Assembly: GCA_025463265.1 (NCBI GenBank)
Contig: JAOBWH010000078.1
Coordinates: forward strand, 1-41,521
Direction: 5' to 3'
Origin: Ilumatobacteraceae bacterium
Lineage (GTDB): Bacteria > Actinomycetota > Acidimicrobiia > Acidimicrobiales > Iamiaceae
Length of the DNA: 41,521 nt
Below the pieces are notes generated by a model. The model did no database searches. It had not been told where the DNA came from and saw only the letters and a program-made list of their open reading frames with translations. The position numbers and the translations under genes were made by a program. Of the stretch, positions 7,310 through 15,623 are shown one piece after another (position 1 is the stretch's first letter; each line of letters starts with the position of its first letter).

Positions 7310-8740
7310 CTAGAAGCGGGCGTTGTAGGTGGAGCCGGTGCGCAGGAACTTCACGAGGTCGGTGACGCCCGTGGTGCCGGCGCCGTTGATCCAGTCGGTC
7401 CAGCGCTTGTACTCGGCCGCCGACGGGGCCTGCTTGATCATGGCGGCGTGGACCTGGATGACCTTCACCTGGGCGTTGGTCTTGCGCTGGTACTCGGATG
7501 ACTCGCACAGCTGACGCATCACCCAGCCGCGCTTGGAGCCGCCGTCGAGGCGGCGCTTCCAGTAGTCGAGGCCGGCTGCGTCGGGGGTCCGGCCGAACAG
7601 GTTGCGGTAGAGCTGGGTGACGTACTCGGTGTTGTCCAGGTCGCCGTAGCGACGGGTGAACTCCGAGCCGGCGGCGAACTGGCTGGCGGCGGCGTCGAGC
7701 GACGTGCCGGCGCGCGCCTTGCGGATCCAGTAGTCGAGCCCGGAGTAGTCCGGGATCCGCAGGAAAAAGCCGAGGTAGAGGCGGGCGGCGGGCGCCGAGA
7801 CCTTGGTGGCGCCGTCGTAGTTGAGCATGTCGGCGGTGAACCGGTCCGGCGTGATGGTCCCGCCCTCGAGGTTCTCGGTGGCACGGGCCACGAACGCAGC
7901 GGACGGCACGATGCCGAGGAAGTCGGCGACCTGCTGCTTGGCGAACGTGGGCGCGTCGGGCAGGGGGGCGAAGGCGCTGTTGGGCACCTTGGCTCGGACC
8001 TTGGCCGGCTCGGCGGCCTCCAGCGAGTACTTCGCGTTGACGGCGGCCGCGTTGTACCACTTCGCGTTCGGCATCCGGATCTCGAAGTGGCAGTGGGCGC
8101 CGGTGGCCTCGGCGTTGCCGCTGTCGCCGAGGAAGGCGATGTGCTCGCCCTTGAGGACCCGCTTGCCGGTGGCCATCCCGGGGGCGAAGGCGTACTTGAA
8201 CTGGTTGGCGCCGTTGTCGGTGCCGGGATCGTCGTTGTTGATGTGGAGGTAGCAGTAGTACCAGCCGTCGTCGCCCTTGAGGTAGAGCGAGTTGCCCGAG
8301 GACTGGTGGCGCAGCTCGATGATGGTGCCGTCGGTGACGGCGAGGAGCTTGAGCATCTTGTTGCCCATGAGGTCCTGGCCCTCGTGGCGCCGCCCGCCGC
8401 TGCGGGGTGCGAGGTAGGTGTCGCTCCAGCTGGCCTTGCCGAGGGTGGCGTCGGGGAGCACCGGGAACATCATCGGCCGCACGTACTTCTCGTCGGCGGG
8501 CCGGGGCGGGAGGAAGCCGTAGTCCTCGCTGGCCTCCGGGGGGACCGTGTCGGTGCCCTCGAGGCTGTCGCCCTGGGCGCTCGGGTCGCTGCCGGCACCG
8601 CCGAAGGAGGCGCCGTCCTGCGCACCGGCGACGCGGGGGATGAACGGGGCGAGCCCCGCGGCGAGGCCGCCGGCGACGACCATGCGCCGGCTGAGGCCGG
8701 ATGGGCGGGGCTCGGGATCGGGGTGGCAGGAGCACGACAT
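7310..8740 (-). CDS. Secreted M23 peptidase with C-terminal DUF4214 repeats
   Basis: This 476-residue protein starts at ATG 8740. Residues 1-41 form a Tat-like signal (SRRMVVAGGLAAGLAPF, ending VAGAQD). Residues about 85-225 are an M23 LytM-type zinc peptidase domain: HEGQDLMG supplies the H-x3-D metal ligands and GAHCHFEIR the HxH motif, so the catalytic set looks intact. Residues about 285-476 contain two or three DUF4214 repeats (YLGFFLRIPDYSGLDYWIRK; LYRNLFGRTPDAAGLDYWKR; a weaker third around YKRWTDWI). M23 enzymes cut peptidoglycan cross-links, and DUF4214 occurs on cell-surface or extracellular proteins. A wall-remodelling enzyme tethered by DUF4214 is the inference. A 34-base gap to the phosphatase gene suggests co-transcription. 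Confidence 0.88.
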   Translation of the reverse strand: MSCSCHPDPEPRPSGLSRRMVVAGGLAAGLAPFIPRVAGAQDGASFGGAGSDPSAQGDSLEGTDTVPPEASEDYGFLPPRPADEKYVRPMMFPVLPDATLGKASWSDTYLAPRSGGRRHEGQDLMGNKMLKLLAVTDGTIIELRHQSSGNSLYLKGDDGWYYCYLHINNDDPGTDNGANQFKYAFAPGMATGKRVLKGEHIAFLGDSGNAEATGAHCHFEIRMPNAKWYNAAAVNAKYSLEAAEPAKVRAKVPNSAFAPLPDAPTFAKQQVADFLGIVPSAAFVARATENLEGGTITPDRFTADMLNYDGATKVSAPAARLYLGFFLRIPDYSGLDYWIRKARAGTSLDAAASQFAAGSEFTRRYGDLDNTEYVTQLYRNLFGRTPDAAGLDYWKRRLDGGSKRGWVMRQLCESSEYQRKTNAQVKVIQVHAAMIKQAPSAAEYKRWTDWINGAGTTGVTDLVKFLRTGSTYNARF

Positions 8741-8898
8741 GGCAGAGACCTCGTTGGCGGGCCGGCTGGGCAGGGCCGGGTGCGGGTCGGGGGATCCCTT
8801 CCCATCGGCCGCAAAGTGCCGATGAATATGACGATAGCGTTACGACCGAGAGGTTTCCAGGCTGCCACCGGTTTCGACCGCCCGGTAGGGTGCGGATC
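8741..8898. promoter_or_regulatory. Divergent promoter region between the M23 and Fur-family genes
   Basis: 158 bases separate the two divergent starts. The only AT-rich patch (about 8818-8845, containing GATGAATATGACGATAGCG) is the likely location of promoter elements and possibly of the Fur-family operator. I could not find a convincing Fur/Zur palindrome in it. Confidence 0.35.
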
Positions 8899-9372
8899 GT
8901 GGCCGACGACGTGCACCCCGCCATCGCCGCCCGTCTCGATGACGACGGCCAGCGCTACACCTCCGGCCGGCGCAAGCTGGTCGAGGTGCTCGTCGACGCG
9001 GGACGCCCGCTGACCGCAGCCGAGGTGCTGGTGGAGGGCGACCTGGCCCAGAGCTCGGCCTACCGGAACCTGGCCGTCCTCGAGGCGTGCGGGGTCGTGC
9101 ACCGCGTCGCCGGATCCGACGAGTTCGCCCGGTTCGAGCTGGCCGAGGACCTGACCGATCACCACCACCACCACCTCATCTGCACCTCCTGCGGTGCGGT
9201 GGCGGACTTCACCGCGCCCGAGGGGCTCGAACGCTCGGTCGAGGAGCTCGCCCGCCAGGTGGCGGCCACGGCGGGGTTCGCCGCCGACCACCACCGCTTG
9301 GACCTGTTCGGCCGCTGCCAGGCCTGCCAGGCCTGCCTCCCGGCCCCCCACGCGGCCGCGCACGACACCTGA
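8899..9372 (+). CDS. Fur-family metal-responsive transcriptional regulator
   Basis: This 157-residue protein has GTG 8899 as start, with GGTAGGG ending eight bases upstream. The N-terminal winged helix includes QRYTSGRRKLVEVL and a recognition helix around SSAYRNLAVLEACGVVHRV. The C-terminal dimer/metal domain has the His-rich DHHHHHLICTSCG and a second CxxC pair near the end (CQACQAC), so the structural zinc site is intact. Family members (Fur, Zur, PerR, Nur) repress iron, zinc, peroxide or nickel genes when metal-bound. The subtype cannot be read from sequence; the short length and extended CxxCxxC tail lean towards Zur. The adjacent genes do not name a metal. Confidence 0.88.
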   Translation: MADDVHPAIAARLDDDGQRYTSGRRKLVEVLVDAGRPLTAAEVLVEGDLAQSSAYRNLAVLEACGVVHRVAGSDEFARFELAEDLTDHHHHHLICTSCGAVADFTAPEGLERSVEELARQVAATAGFAADHHRLDLFGRCQACQACLPAPHAAAHDT

Positions 9373-9430
9373 CGGCGCTCGCCGAGCGCCCAACCGTCGT
9401 GTCCCGCCCGTTCCCGCGCCAGGAGCCCCC

Positions 9431-11026
9431 ATGTCTGATCCCACCACCGAAGCCGCCCGCCGCCGGACCTTCGCCATCATCTCCCACCCCGACGCCGGCA
9501 AGACCACCCTCACCGAGAAGTTCCTGCTCTACGGCGGCGCCCTCACCAGCGGCGCCGGCGCGGTGAAGGCCCGCGGCGACCGCCGCTCGGCCACGTCGGA
9601 CTACCTGGAGCTCGAGCAGCAGCGCGGCATCTCCATCACCTCGACCGTGCTGCAGTTCCCGTACCGCGACCGGGTCGTGAACCTGCTCGACACCCCCGGC
9701 CACCGCGACTTCTCCGAGGACACCTACCGCGTCTTGGCGGCCGCGGACGCCGCGGTGATGGTGCTCGACGCGGCCAAGGGCATCGAGCCCCAGACGCTCA
9801 AGCTGTTCGAGGTGGCCAAGGCCCGCCAGATCCCGATCATCACGTTCATCAACAAGTGGGACCGCCCCGGTCTCGACCCGCTCGAGCTGCTGGACCAGAT
9901 CGACGACAAGATCGGCGTCACCGCTGCGCCGGTGACCTGGCCCGTGGGCATCGCCGGCGACTTCCGCGGGGTGATCGACCGGCGGACCGACCAGTTCATC
10001 CGCTTCACCCGCACCGCCCGCGGTGCCACCGAGGCGCCCGAGGAGGTCGTCGACGCCGACCGCGCCGCAGGCGAGGAGGGCGAGGCGTGGGACGTCGCCG
10101 CCGAGGGTGACGAGATGCTCTCCGCCATGGGCCTCGACTACGACGAGGAGCTCTTCCTCGGCGGTGAGCTGTCGCCCACGTTCTTCGGCTCGGCCATCAC
10201 CAACTTCGGGGTGCGGCTGCTGCTCGACGGCGTCATCGACCTGGCCCCGGCGCCATCGGCCCGCTCCGACACCGACGACCAGCCTCGGGCCCTGGACGCG
10301 CCCTTCAGCGGGTTCGTGTTCAAGGTGCAGGCCAACATGGACAAGGCCCACCGCGACCGCAGCGCGTTCATGCGGGTCTGCTCGGGCCAGTTCGAGCGGG
10401 GGATGGTGGTCACCCACGACGCCACCGGCAAGCCGTTCGCCACCAAGTACGCCCACACGGTCAACGGCCAGGACCGCGAGACCCTCGACATCGCCTACCC
10501 GGGCGACGTCGTGGGCCTGGTCAACGCCATGGACGTGCGGGTCGGCGACACCCTGTGGCTGGACCAGCCGGTCACGTTCCCACGCATCCCGAGCTTCGCC
10601 CCGGAGCACTTCTCGGTGATCCGCGTGCGCGACACCAGCAAGTTCAAGCAGTTCCGCAAGGGCATCGCCCAGCTCGACGAGGAGGGCGTGGTGCAGGTGC
10701 TGCGGGACCCCGACTTCGGCGATCAGGCCCCGGTGCTGGCGGCCGTCGGCCCGATGCAGTTCGAGGTGGCGGTGCACCGCCTGGAGAACGAGTTCGGGGC
10801 GCCGGTCGAGCTGAGCCCCACCTCCTACACGGTGGCCCGCCGCACCGATGCGGCCAGCGCCTCCGCCCTGCGGGCGATGCGCGGCGTCGACGTCCTCGAC
10901 CGCTCCGACGGCACCCGCATCGCCGTCTTCGAGAGCATCTACTGGCTCGACCGCCTCATCGCCGACCAACCCGAGCTCGTCCTCGAACCCCTCGTCGCCG
11001 GCGAACTGGCCGCCACCAACGGCTGA
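9431..11026 (+). CDS. prfC: Peptide chain release factor 3
   Basis: This 531-residue translational GTPase starts at ATG 9431 with AGGAG six bases upstream. G1 is HPDAGKTT (residues about 19-26), followed by the switch I segment RGDRRSATSDYLELEQQRGISIT, shown in part, G3 DTPGH and G4 NKWDR. The QQRGISITST sequence and the C-terminal ESIYWLDRL are characteristic of RF3 rather than EF-G. RF3 is a cytoplasmic GTPase that recycles RF1/RF2 from the ribosome after peptide release. RF3 is absent from many bacteria, so its presence is worth recording. The gene stands alone. A 9-base tandem repeat follows it. Confidence 0.95.
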   Translation: MSDPTTEAARRRTFAIISHPDAGKTTLTEKFLLYGGALTSGAGAVKARGDRRSATSDYLELEQQRGISITSTVLQFPYRDRVVNLLDTPGHRDFSEDTYRVLAAADAAVMVLDAAKGIEPQTLKLFEVAKARQIPIITFINKWDRPGLDPLELLDQIDDKIGVTAAPVTWPVGIAGDFRGVIDRRTDQFIRFTRTARGATEAPEEVVDADRAAGEEGEAWDVAAEGDEMLSAMGLDYDEELFLGGELSPTFFGSAITNFGVRLLLDGVIDLAPAPSARSDTDDQPRALDAPFSGFVFKVQANMDKAHRDRSAFMRVCSGQFERGMVVTHDATGKPFATKYAHTVNGQDRETLDIAYPGDVVGLVNAMDVRVGDTLWLDQPVTFPRIPSFAPEHFSVIRVRDTSKFKQFRKGIAQLDEEGVVQVLRDPDFGDQAPVLAAVGPMQFEVAVHRLENEFGAPVELSPTSYTVARRTDAASASALRAMRGVDVLDRSDGTRIAVFESIYWLDRLIADQPELVLEPLVAGELAATNG

Positions 11027-11060
11027 AGCCCTTCTCGGTCACTCGTTCACCCCGCTGCGC

Positions 11061-11105
11061 TCCGTTCTCTCCGTTCTCTCCGTTCTCTCCGTTCTCTCCG
11101 TTCCC
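11061..11105. repeat. Five tandem copies of a 9-base unit
   Basis: TCCGTTCTC repeats at 11061, 11070, 11079 and 11088, with a diverged fifth copy (TCCGTTCCC) at 11097. It lies in the gap between prfC and the phosphatase gene, 35 bases after the prfC stop. Read on the minus strand in one frame it would encode an Asn-Gly-Glu repeat, but no convincing gene surrounds it. Confidence 0.9.
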
Positions 11106-11137
11106 TCGAGCTTCTCGACCGACGCCCACGGGGCGAA

Positions 11138-11162
11138 TGTTCAATCGCCTGAAGGGCGAATT
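11138..11162. other. Imperfect hairpin upstream of the PhoD-like gene
   Basis: TCAATCGCC and GGCGAATTGA form a nearly perfect stem with one bulged A around a short loop, ending six bases before the ATG at 11168. It could mask the ribosome binding region or serve as an operator; no T-run follows it, so it is not a typical terminator. Confidence 0.4.
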
Positions 11163-11167
11163 GAGCA

Positions 11168-12772
11168 ATGGCTACTCATGTGCTCGGGGAGGCGTCGTGG
11201 TCCTCTGGGAGCATGGACAGCAACGCCTTTGCCAACGGGGTCGCGAGTGGGGATCCGCTCGCCGATCGGGTCATCCTCTGGACCCACCTCTCCGGGGTGG
11301 AACCGGGCGTGGACGCGCCGGTGTCGTGGTGCGTGGCGCGGGACCACCGGCTGAGCGACCTGGTGTGCCAGGGCACCGCCGTGGCGGTCGCCGAGGCGGA
11401 CCACACCGTGCACGTCGACGTCACCGGGCTGGAACCGGGGACCACCTACTACTACGGGTTCGACGTGCCCGGCGCCGTGTCCGACGTGGGCCGCACGCGC
11501 ACCTTGCCCACCGGCCACGTGGAGCGGGTGCGGTTCGCCGTGGCGTCGTGCGCCAAGTTCAACGCCGGCTTCTTCAACGCCTACGACCGCATCGCCGCTC
11601 GGGCGCTGGCCGGTGAGCTGGACCTCCTCGTCCACCTCGGCGACTACATCTACGAGGCGTCCAACACCCCGCCGAAGAACCAGACGCCAGGTGCGGACAT
11701 CGGCCGCCCGTTCGACCCCCTCCACGAGTGCACGACCCTCGCCGACTACCGGACCCGGTACCGCCAGTACGTGGGTGACCGGTCGGTGCAGCGGGTGCGG
11801 GCGGCGGTCGCGCTGGTCGCAGCGATCGACGACCACGAGCTGGCCGACGGCGCGTGGCGCGGCGGTGCCGACAACCACGATGAAGCGGTGTTCGGCCCGT
11901 GGACCGAGCGCCGCGACGCGGCGTTCCGGGCCCGGGAGGAGTGGCTCCCGATCCGCCGGCCTGATCCCAGCGATCCCACGCGGGTCCACCGCACGGTGCC
12001 GATCGGCGACCTCGCCGACCTGTTCCTCACCGACATCCGGAGCCGCCGGGACCAGCCGGTGACGGGCGAGGCCATGGGCGATCCCGGCCGCACCCTGCTC
12101 GGTGCGGACCAGCGGGAGTGGCTGCTCGAGGAGCTCACGTCGTCGGACGCGGCGTGGCGCCTGTGGGGCAACCCGTCGGTGCTGTCGACCACGTTCCGTC
12201 CGGACGTGGCGGATGACCTGCTCGAGCCGCTCCGCAAGCTCAAGTTGATGCACCCCGATGACATCGCCTGCGACCAGGACCAGTGGGACGGCTATCCCGC
12301 CGAGCGCGATGCGATCCTCGCTCGCATCGAAGCCGACCAGCTCGACGATGTGGTGGTCCTGTCGGGCGACATCCACGTCGGCATGGCCTTCGAGGTGCAC
12401 CGCGACCCGTTCGCGGCGGCGGCGACCGGTGCGGCGCCGATCGCGGTGGAGCTGGTCACGGCCAGCCTCACGTCGCAGAACCTCGACGACAAGCTCGGCT
12501 ACGCGTACGGCGGGTCCCGCGAGGCGCAGGACCGCTTCCTCGAATCGTTCCCCCACGCCCGGTGGACGGACTTCGACGGCCACGGCTACCTGCTGGTCGA
12601 CCTCGACCACGAGCGGCTGGAGGCCACGTGGTGCTTCGTCGACAGCGTGCTGGTGCCCGGCGAGGACGAGTTCTGCGCCGCGACGTATCGCGTGCCCCGC
12701 GGCCGGTCCGAGCTGGTGCCCGTGGTCGACCCGCTGCTCGCGCCGCCGACCCGCCCGCCGCTCAGCCGGTGA
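11168..12772 (+). CDS. PhoD-like metallophosphatase
   Basis: The protein has 534 residues if started at ATG 11168; ATG 11213 is an alternative and neither has a strong ribosome binding site. The N-terminal PhoD_N/fibronectin-like part begins NAFANGVASGDPLADRVILW and includes LEPGTTYYYGFDV. The metallophosphatase domain carries the expected metal ligands: SCAKFNAGFF, HLGDYIYE, DDHELADG and SGDIHVG. PhoD enzymes are Ca2+/Fe3+-dependent alkaline phosphodiesterases/phosphatases. Most are Tat-exported, but no signal peptide is visible here, so a cytoplasmic role or a missed upstream start is possible. It sits alone between a repeat-bearing gap and a convergent lipoprotein gene. Confidence 0.87.
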   Translation: MATHVLGEASWSSGSMDSNAFANGVASGDPLADRVILWTHLSGVEPGVDAPVSWCVARDHRLSDLVCQGTAVAVAEADHTVHVDVTGLEPGTTYYYGFDVPGAVSDVGRTRTLPTGHVERVRFAVASCAKFNAGFFNAYDRIAARALAGELDLLVHLGDYIYEASNTPPKNQTPGADIGRPFDPLHECTTLADYRTRYRQYVGDRSVQRVRAAVALVAAIDDHELADGAWRGGADNHDEAVFGPWTERRDAAFRAREEWLPIRRPDPSDPTRVHRTVPIGDLADLFLTDIRSRRDQPVTGEAMGDPGRTLLGADQREWLLEELTSSDAAWRLWGNPSVLSTTFRPDVADDLLEPLRKLKLMHPDDIACDQDQWDGYPAERDAILARIEADQLDDVVVLSGDIHVGMAFEVHRDPFAAAATGAAPIAVELVTASLTSQNLDDKLGYAYGGSREAQDRFLESFPHARWTDFDGHGYLLVDLDHERLEATWCFVDSVLVPGEDEFCAATYRVPRGRSELVPVVDPLLAPPTRPPLSR

Positions 12773-12812
12773 GCGGGCCACCCCCGCACGGGCTCGGTGC
12801 CCGGCGCGGCCG

Positions 12813-14312
12813 CTAGTCGCAGGTGGTGCCGTCGCTCGGGATGGTGAGGTCGACCAGGTACTCCCGCACGAGGTCGTCGATGCAGGGCTTGCCGCTGTTG
12901 ACGACCGTGTGGCCCTCGCCCTCGTTGGTGACGAGCACCGCGCCGGGGATCTGCTTCGCCACGGCCACCCCGTTCTCGTAGGGGGTGGCGGGATCCTTGG
13001 TGGTGCTGACCACCAGGATGGGCGGCAGGCCCTTCGTGGTGGCCGGGACCGGCTTCAGCGGCTTGGAGCTGGCCGGCCACATCGCGCAGCGCACGTAGTC
13101 CGAGACGATGGGGCCGCCGAAGTTCGGGATCTCCTCCTCGGCCCGGACGGAGGCGTCGAGCACCTCGTCGGGGTCCGTGGGCCACGTGTCGTCCAGGCAC
13201 CCGACGGCGAAGTAGCCCTCGAAGCTGGCACCGGTGAGGTACTGGTCGGCGAGGGCCACGAGGCCGCTGCCGTCGCCGTCCTGGGCGTTGCGCAGGCTGC
13301 TCGAGATCTGGCTCCAGAACTGCTGGTTGTAGAGCCCGGCGGACAGGGCGAGCGTGACGACGCCCGGGCCGGCCGCCCGGTCCGCGCCAGGGGCGGGGAT
13401 GGGCGCCTTCTCGGCCGCGGCCACCACCTCGTCGATCACGTCGCGGGGGTCCTGATCGCCGAAGCCGCAGCCCTCGTCGTCGCAGTGGGCGAGGTACGAG
13501 TCGAGCGCCGTCTCGAAGCCGGCCGCCTGGGTCTCGGCGGTGGTGAGGCCGTCGGGCTCGTGGTCGACGACGCCGTCGAGGATCATCGATCGCACGTGGG
13601 TGGGGAACTGGCGGGCGTACTCCTGGCCGAGCGACGTGCCGTACGAGTAGCCGAGGTAGCTGAGCTGCTCGTCGCCGATGGCCTTGCGGATCTCGTCCAT
13701 GTCCCGGGCCGCATCGGTGGTGCCGAGGAAGGGGAGGATGTCGCCGTACTTCTGCTCGCACTCGTCGACGAACGCCTGCGACCCCTCGAGGATCGCAGTG
13801 CGGTCGGCCTCGCTGTCGATGCTCTGGTCGATGTCGTAGATCTCCATCAGGTGCGAGTGGCAGTCGAGCGGGGTGCTTTCGCCGACGCCGCGGGGATCGA
13901 AGCCGACGATGTCGAAGCGGTCGCCGATGCCGCCCGCCCGGTTGAAGCCCCGGGCCAGGTCGATGGCGGAGCCGCCGGGCCCGCCGGGGTTCACGAACAG
14001 CGTGCCGATCCGGTTCTCCTGGTCGTCGGCGGGGTGGCGGGTGACGGCGACCTCGATGGTCTTCCCGTCGGGCTTCGAGTAGTCGAGCGGCACGTCGATG
14101 GTCCCGCACTGGAAGCCGCCGCCGCAGTCGGACCAGTCGACCGTCCGGGCGCCCGGCTCCGGCACGACGGTGGGGGTCGGGCCCTCGTCCGACGACGACG
14201 ACGGCGCCTTGGTGGTGGTGGTGGGCTCGGGAGCGGCGTCGTTGCCGCCCGAGGTGGCGCACGCGCTCAGGAGCGAGGCCGACACGACGAGGGCGGCAAG
14301 GATTCGCTTCAC
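12813..14312 (-). CDS. TAP-family alpha/beta-hydrolase lipoprotein (tripeptidyl aminopeptidase-like)
   Basis: The start is GTG 14312, giving 499 residues with a lipoprotein signal (MKRILAALVVSASLLSAC, lipobox L-S-A-C with Cys18). A Thr/Ser/Pro linker follows. The hydrolase domain shows the oxyanion region NPGGPGGS, the nucleophile elbow GYSYGTSLG, the acid in STTKDPATP and the histidine in GEGHTVV, so the catalytic triad appears complete. A C-terminal TAP-like domain contains CAMWP and a probable disulfide near CIDD and the terminal TTCD. Streptomyces relatives release tripeptides from N-termini outside the cell. A lipid-anchored exopeptidase is the likely role. It lies 70 bases after the MgtE_N/CBS gene on the same strand. 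Confidence 0.87.
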   Translation of the reverse strand: MKRILAALVVSASLLSACATSGGNDAAPEPTTTTKAPSSSSDEGPTPTVVPEPGARTVDWSDCGGGFQCGTIDVPLDYSKPDGKTIEVAVTRHPADDQENRIGTLFVNPGGPGGSAIDLARGFNRAGGIGDRFDIVGFDPRGVGESTPLDCHSHLMEIYDIDQSIDSEADRTAILEGSQAFVDECEQKYGDILPFLGTTDAARDMDEIRKAIGDEQLSYLGYSYGTSLGQEYARQFPTHVRSMILDGVVDHEPDGLTTAETQAAGFETALDSYLAHCDDEGCGFGDQDPRDVIDEVVAAAEKAPIPAPGADRAAGPGVVTLALSAGLYNQQFWSQISSSLRNAQDGDGSGLVALADQYLTGASFEGYFAVGCLDDTWPTDPDEVLDASVRAEEEIPNFGGPIVSDYVRCAMWPASSKPLKPVPATTKGLPPILVVSTTKDPATPYENGVAVAKQIPGAVLVTNEGEGHTVVNSGKPCIDDLVREYLVDLTIPSDGTTCD

Positions 14313-14382
14313 GGCCGCCGATCCTACGGACCGGCAGCGCACCGCAGCCCGCGGCCGCTGATGAGGCGCAGCCTCGGGAACG

Positions 14383-15585
14383 TCAGGTGCGGACCCTCGT
14401 GCCGCGCCAGCCTTCGGGCAGGACGTGGTCGAGGACGTCGTCGACCGTGACCGCGCCGACCAGGCGACCGGCCCGGTCGCACACGGGCAGGGCGAGCAGG
14501 TCATAGGACGCCAGGCGCTCGGCGACGTCGCGCAGGGGCAGGTCGGGTGCGACGGGCTCGGTGCTGTCGTTCACGCACTCCTCGAGGGTGGTGGACGGCT
14601 GCTCGCGGAGCAGGCGCTGGAACCCGACGACCCCGACGTACCTCCCGGTGGGGGTGGACACCGGTGGCTGGGTCACGAAGACCTGAGCTGCCAGCTCCGC
14701 AGGGATCTCGCGCATGCGGATCGACGCGAGCGCCTCGGCCACCGTGGTGGTGTGGGCCAGGATCACCGGCTCGGGGGTCATGAGGCCGCCCGCCGTGTCC
14801 TCGTCGTAGGCCAGCAGGCGCCGCAGGGGGATCGACTCCTCCGGGCGCATCTCCTCGAGCAGGGCGGCGCGCTCGGTCTCGGGCAGGTCGGCGAGGAGGT
14901 CGGCCGCGTCATCGGGCTCCATCTCCTCGAGGATGTGGGCGGCCCGCTCGAGGTCGAGGGTCTCAACGAGGCGGACGGCCTCCTCCTCTTCCATCTCCTC
15001 CAGGAGGTCGGCGACCTGTTCGTCGGCGAGCAGGGCGACGACCTGGTGGCGGCGGGCGGCCGGCAGCTGCCGGAGCCGGTCGACCACGTCGGTGGGGTGG
15101 AGGTCGCGCAGCTCGGCGACCTCGTCCATCTCCGGCGTGCTGGTGAAGCTCGACGCCACCTGGTCCCACGGCACCACGTTGGGGGCCCGGCGCCGCAGCG
15201 GGCCCCGCCGCCCGAGCGCCACGAGGACCACGTACCAGAACGCCTTGTCGGGGCCGGGGGCGATGGCCAGGTCGGTGACGTGCTCGTCGCCGACCTTGGT
15301 GTCGAACAGGCTGCCGACGGCGAGCTGCTCGCCAGGGCGCCGGGTGAACGAGCGGACGCTGACCGTTCCGCCGACCATGCGGACCCCGCTGGGATCGATC
15401 TCCGCGACGCGGCTCATGTTGATGAAGATGTTCCGCCGCTCGATGTTGGCGACCAGGCCGAGCACGCGCAGCTTGTCGCCCGACGAGGCCAGCACGACGT
15501 CGCGGATCCGGCCGACCGGATCGCCGTCGGCATCGGTCAGCGGCAGCCGCACCAGCCGAGAGACGAACGCAGGAGTCGTGGTCAC
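14383..15585 (-). CDS. Soluble PRC-barrel / MgtE_N / CBS-pair protein
   Basis: This 400-residue protein starts at GTG 15585. Residues about 5-85 and 90-150 look like two PRC-barrel modules (VRLPLTDADGDPVGRIRDVV). Residues about 160-260 are an MgtE N-terminal superhelical domain (LHPTDVVDRLRQLP, MEPDDAADLLADLPETERAA). Residues about 275-400 form a CBS pair (MTPEPVILAHTTTVAEAL and VAPDLPLRDVAERLASYDLL). It lacks the MgtE membrane domain, so it cannot be a transporter by itself. The same soluble architecture is known in mycobacteria. A Mg2+- or nucleotide-sensing regulator is the inference. It follows kdpE by 38 bases and may be in the kdp operon. Confidence 0.85.
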   Translation of the reverse strand: MTTTPAFVSRLVRLPLTDADGDPVGRIRDVVLASSGDKLRVLGLVANIERRNIFINMSRVAEIDPSGVRMVGGTVSVRSFTRRPGEQLAVGSLFDTKVGDEHVTDLAIAPGPDKAFWYVVLVALGRRGPLRRRAPNVVPWDQVASSFTSTPEMDEVAELRDLHPTDVVDRLRQLPAARRHQVVALLADEQVADLLEEMEEEEAVRLVETLDLERAAHILEEMEPDDAADLLADLPETERAALLEEMRPEESIPLRRLLAYDEDTAGGLMTPEPVILAHTTTVAEALASIRMREIPAELAAQVFVTQPPVSTPTGRYVGVVGFQRLLREQPSTTLEECVNDSTEPVAPDLPLRDVAERLASYDLLALPVCDRAGRLVGAVTVDDVLDHVLPEGWRGTRVRT

Positions 15586-15623
15586 GCCAGGACGCTACAG
15601 GCGCACCTGTGGGTCCGAGGCCG

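Noticed and set aside
8818-8845. Fur/Zur operator in the M23/Fur intergenic region
   Set aside because: The AT-rich patch lacks a convincing palindrome when compared with its reverse complement.
9209-10969. 586-codon open frame antisense to prfC
   Set aside because: It lies fully opposite the strongly supported RF3 gene and shows only the biased composition expected of a GC-rich shadow frame.
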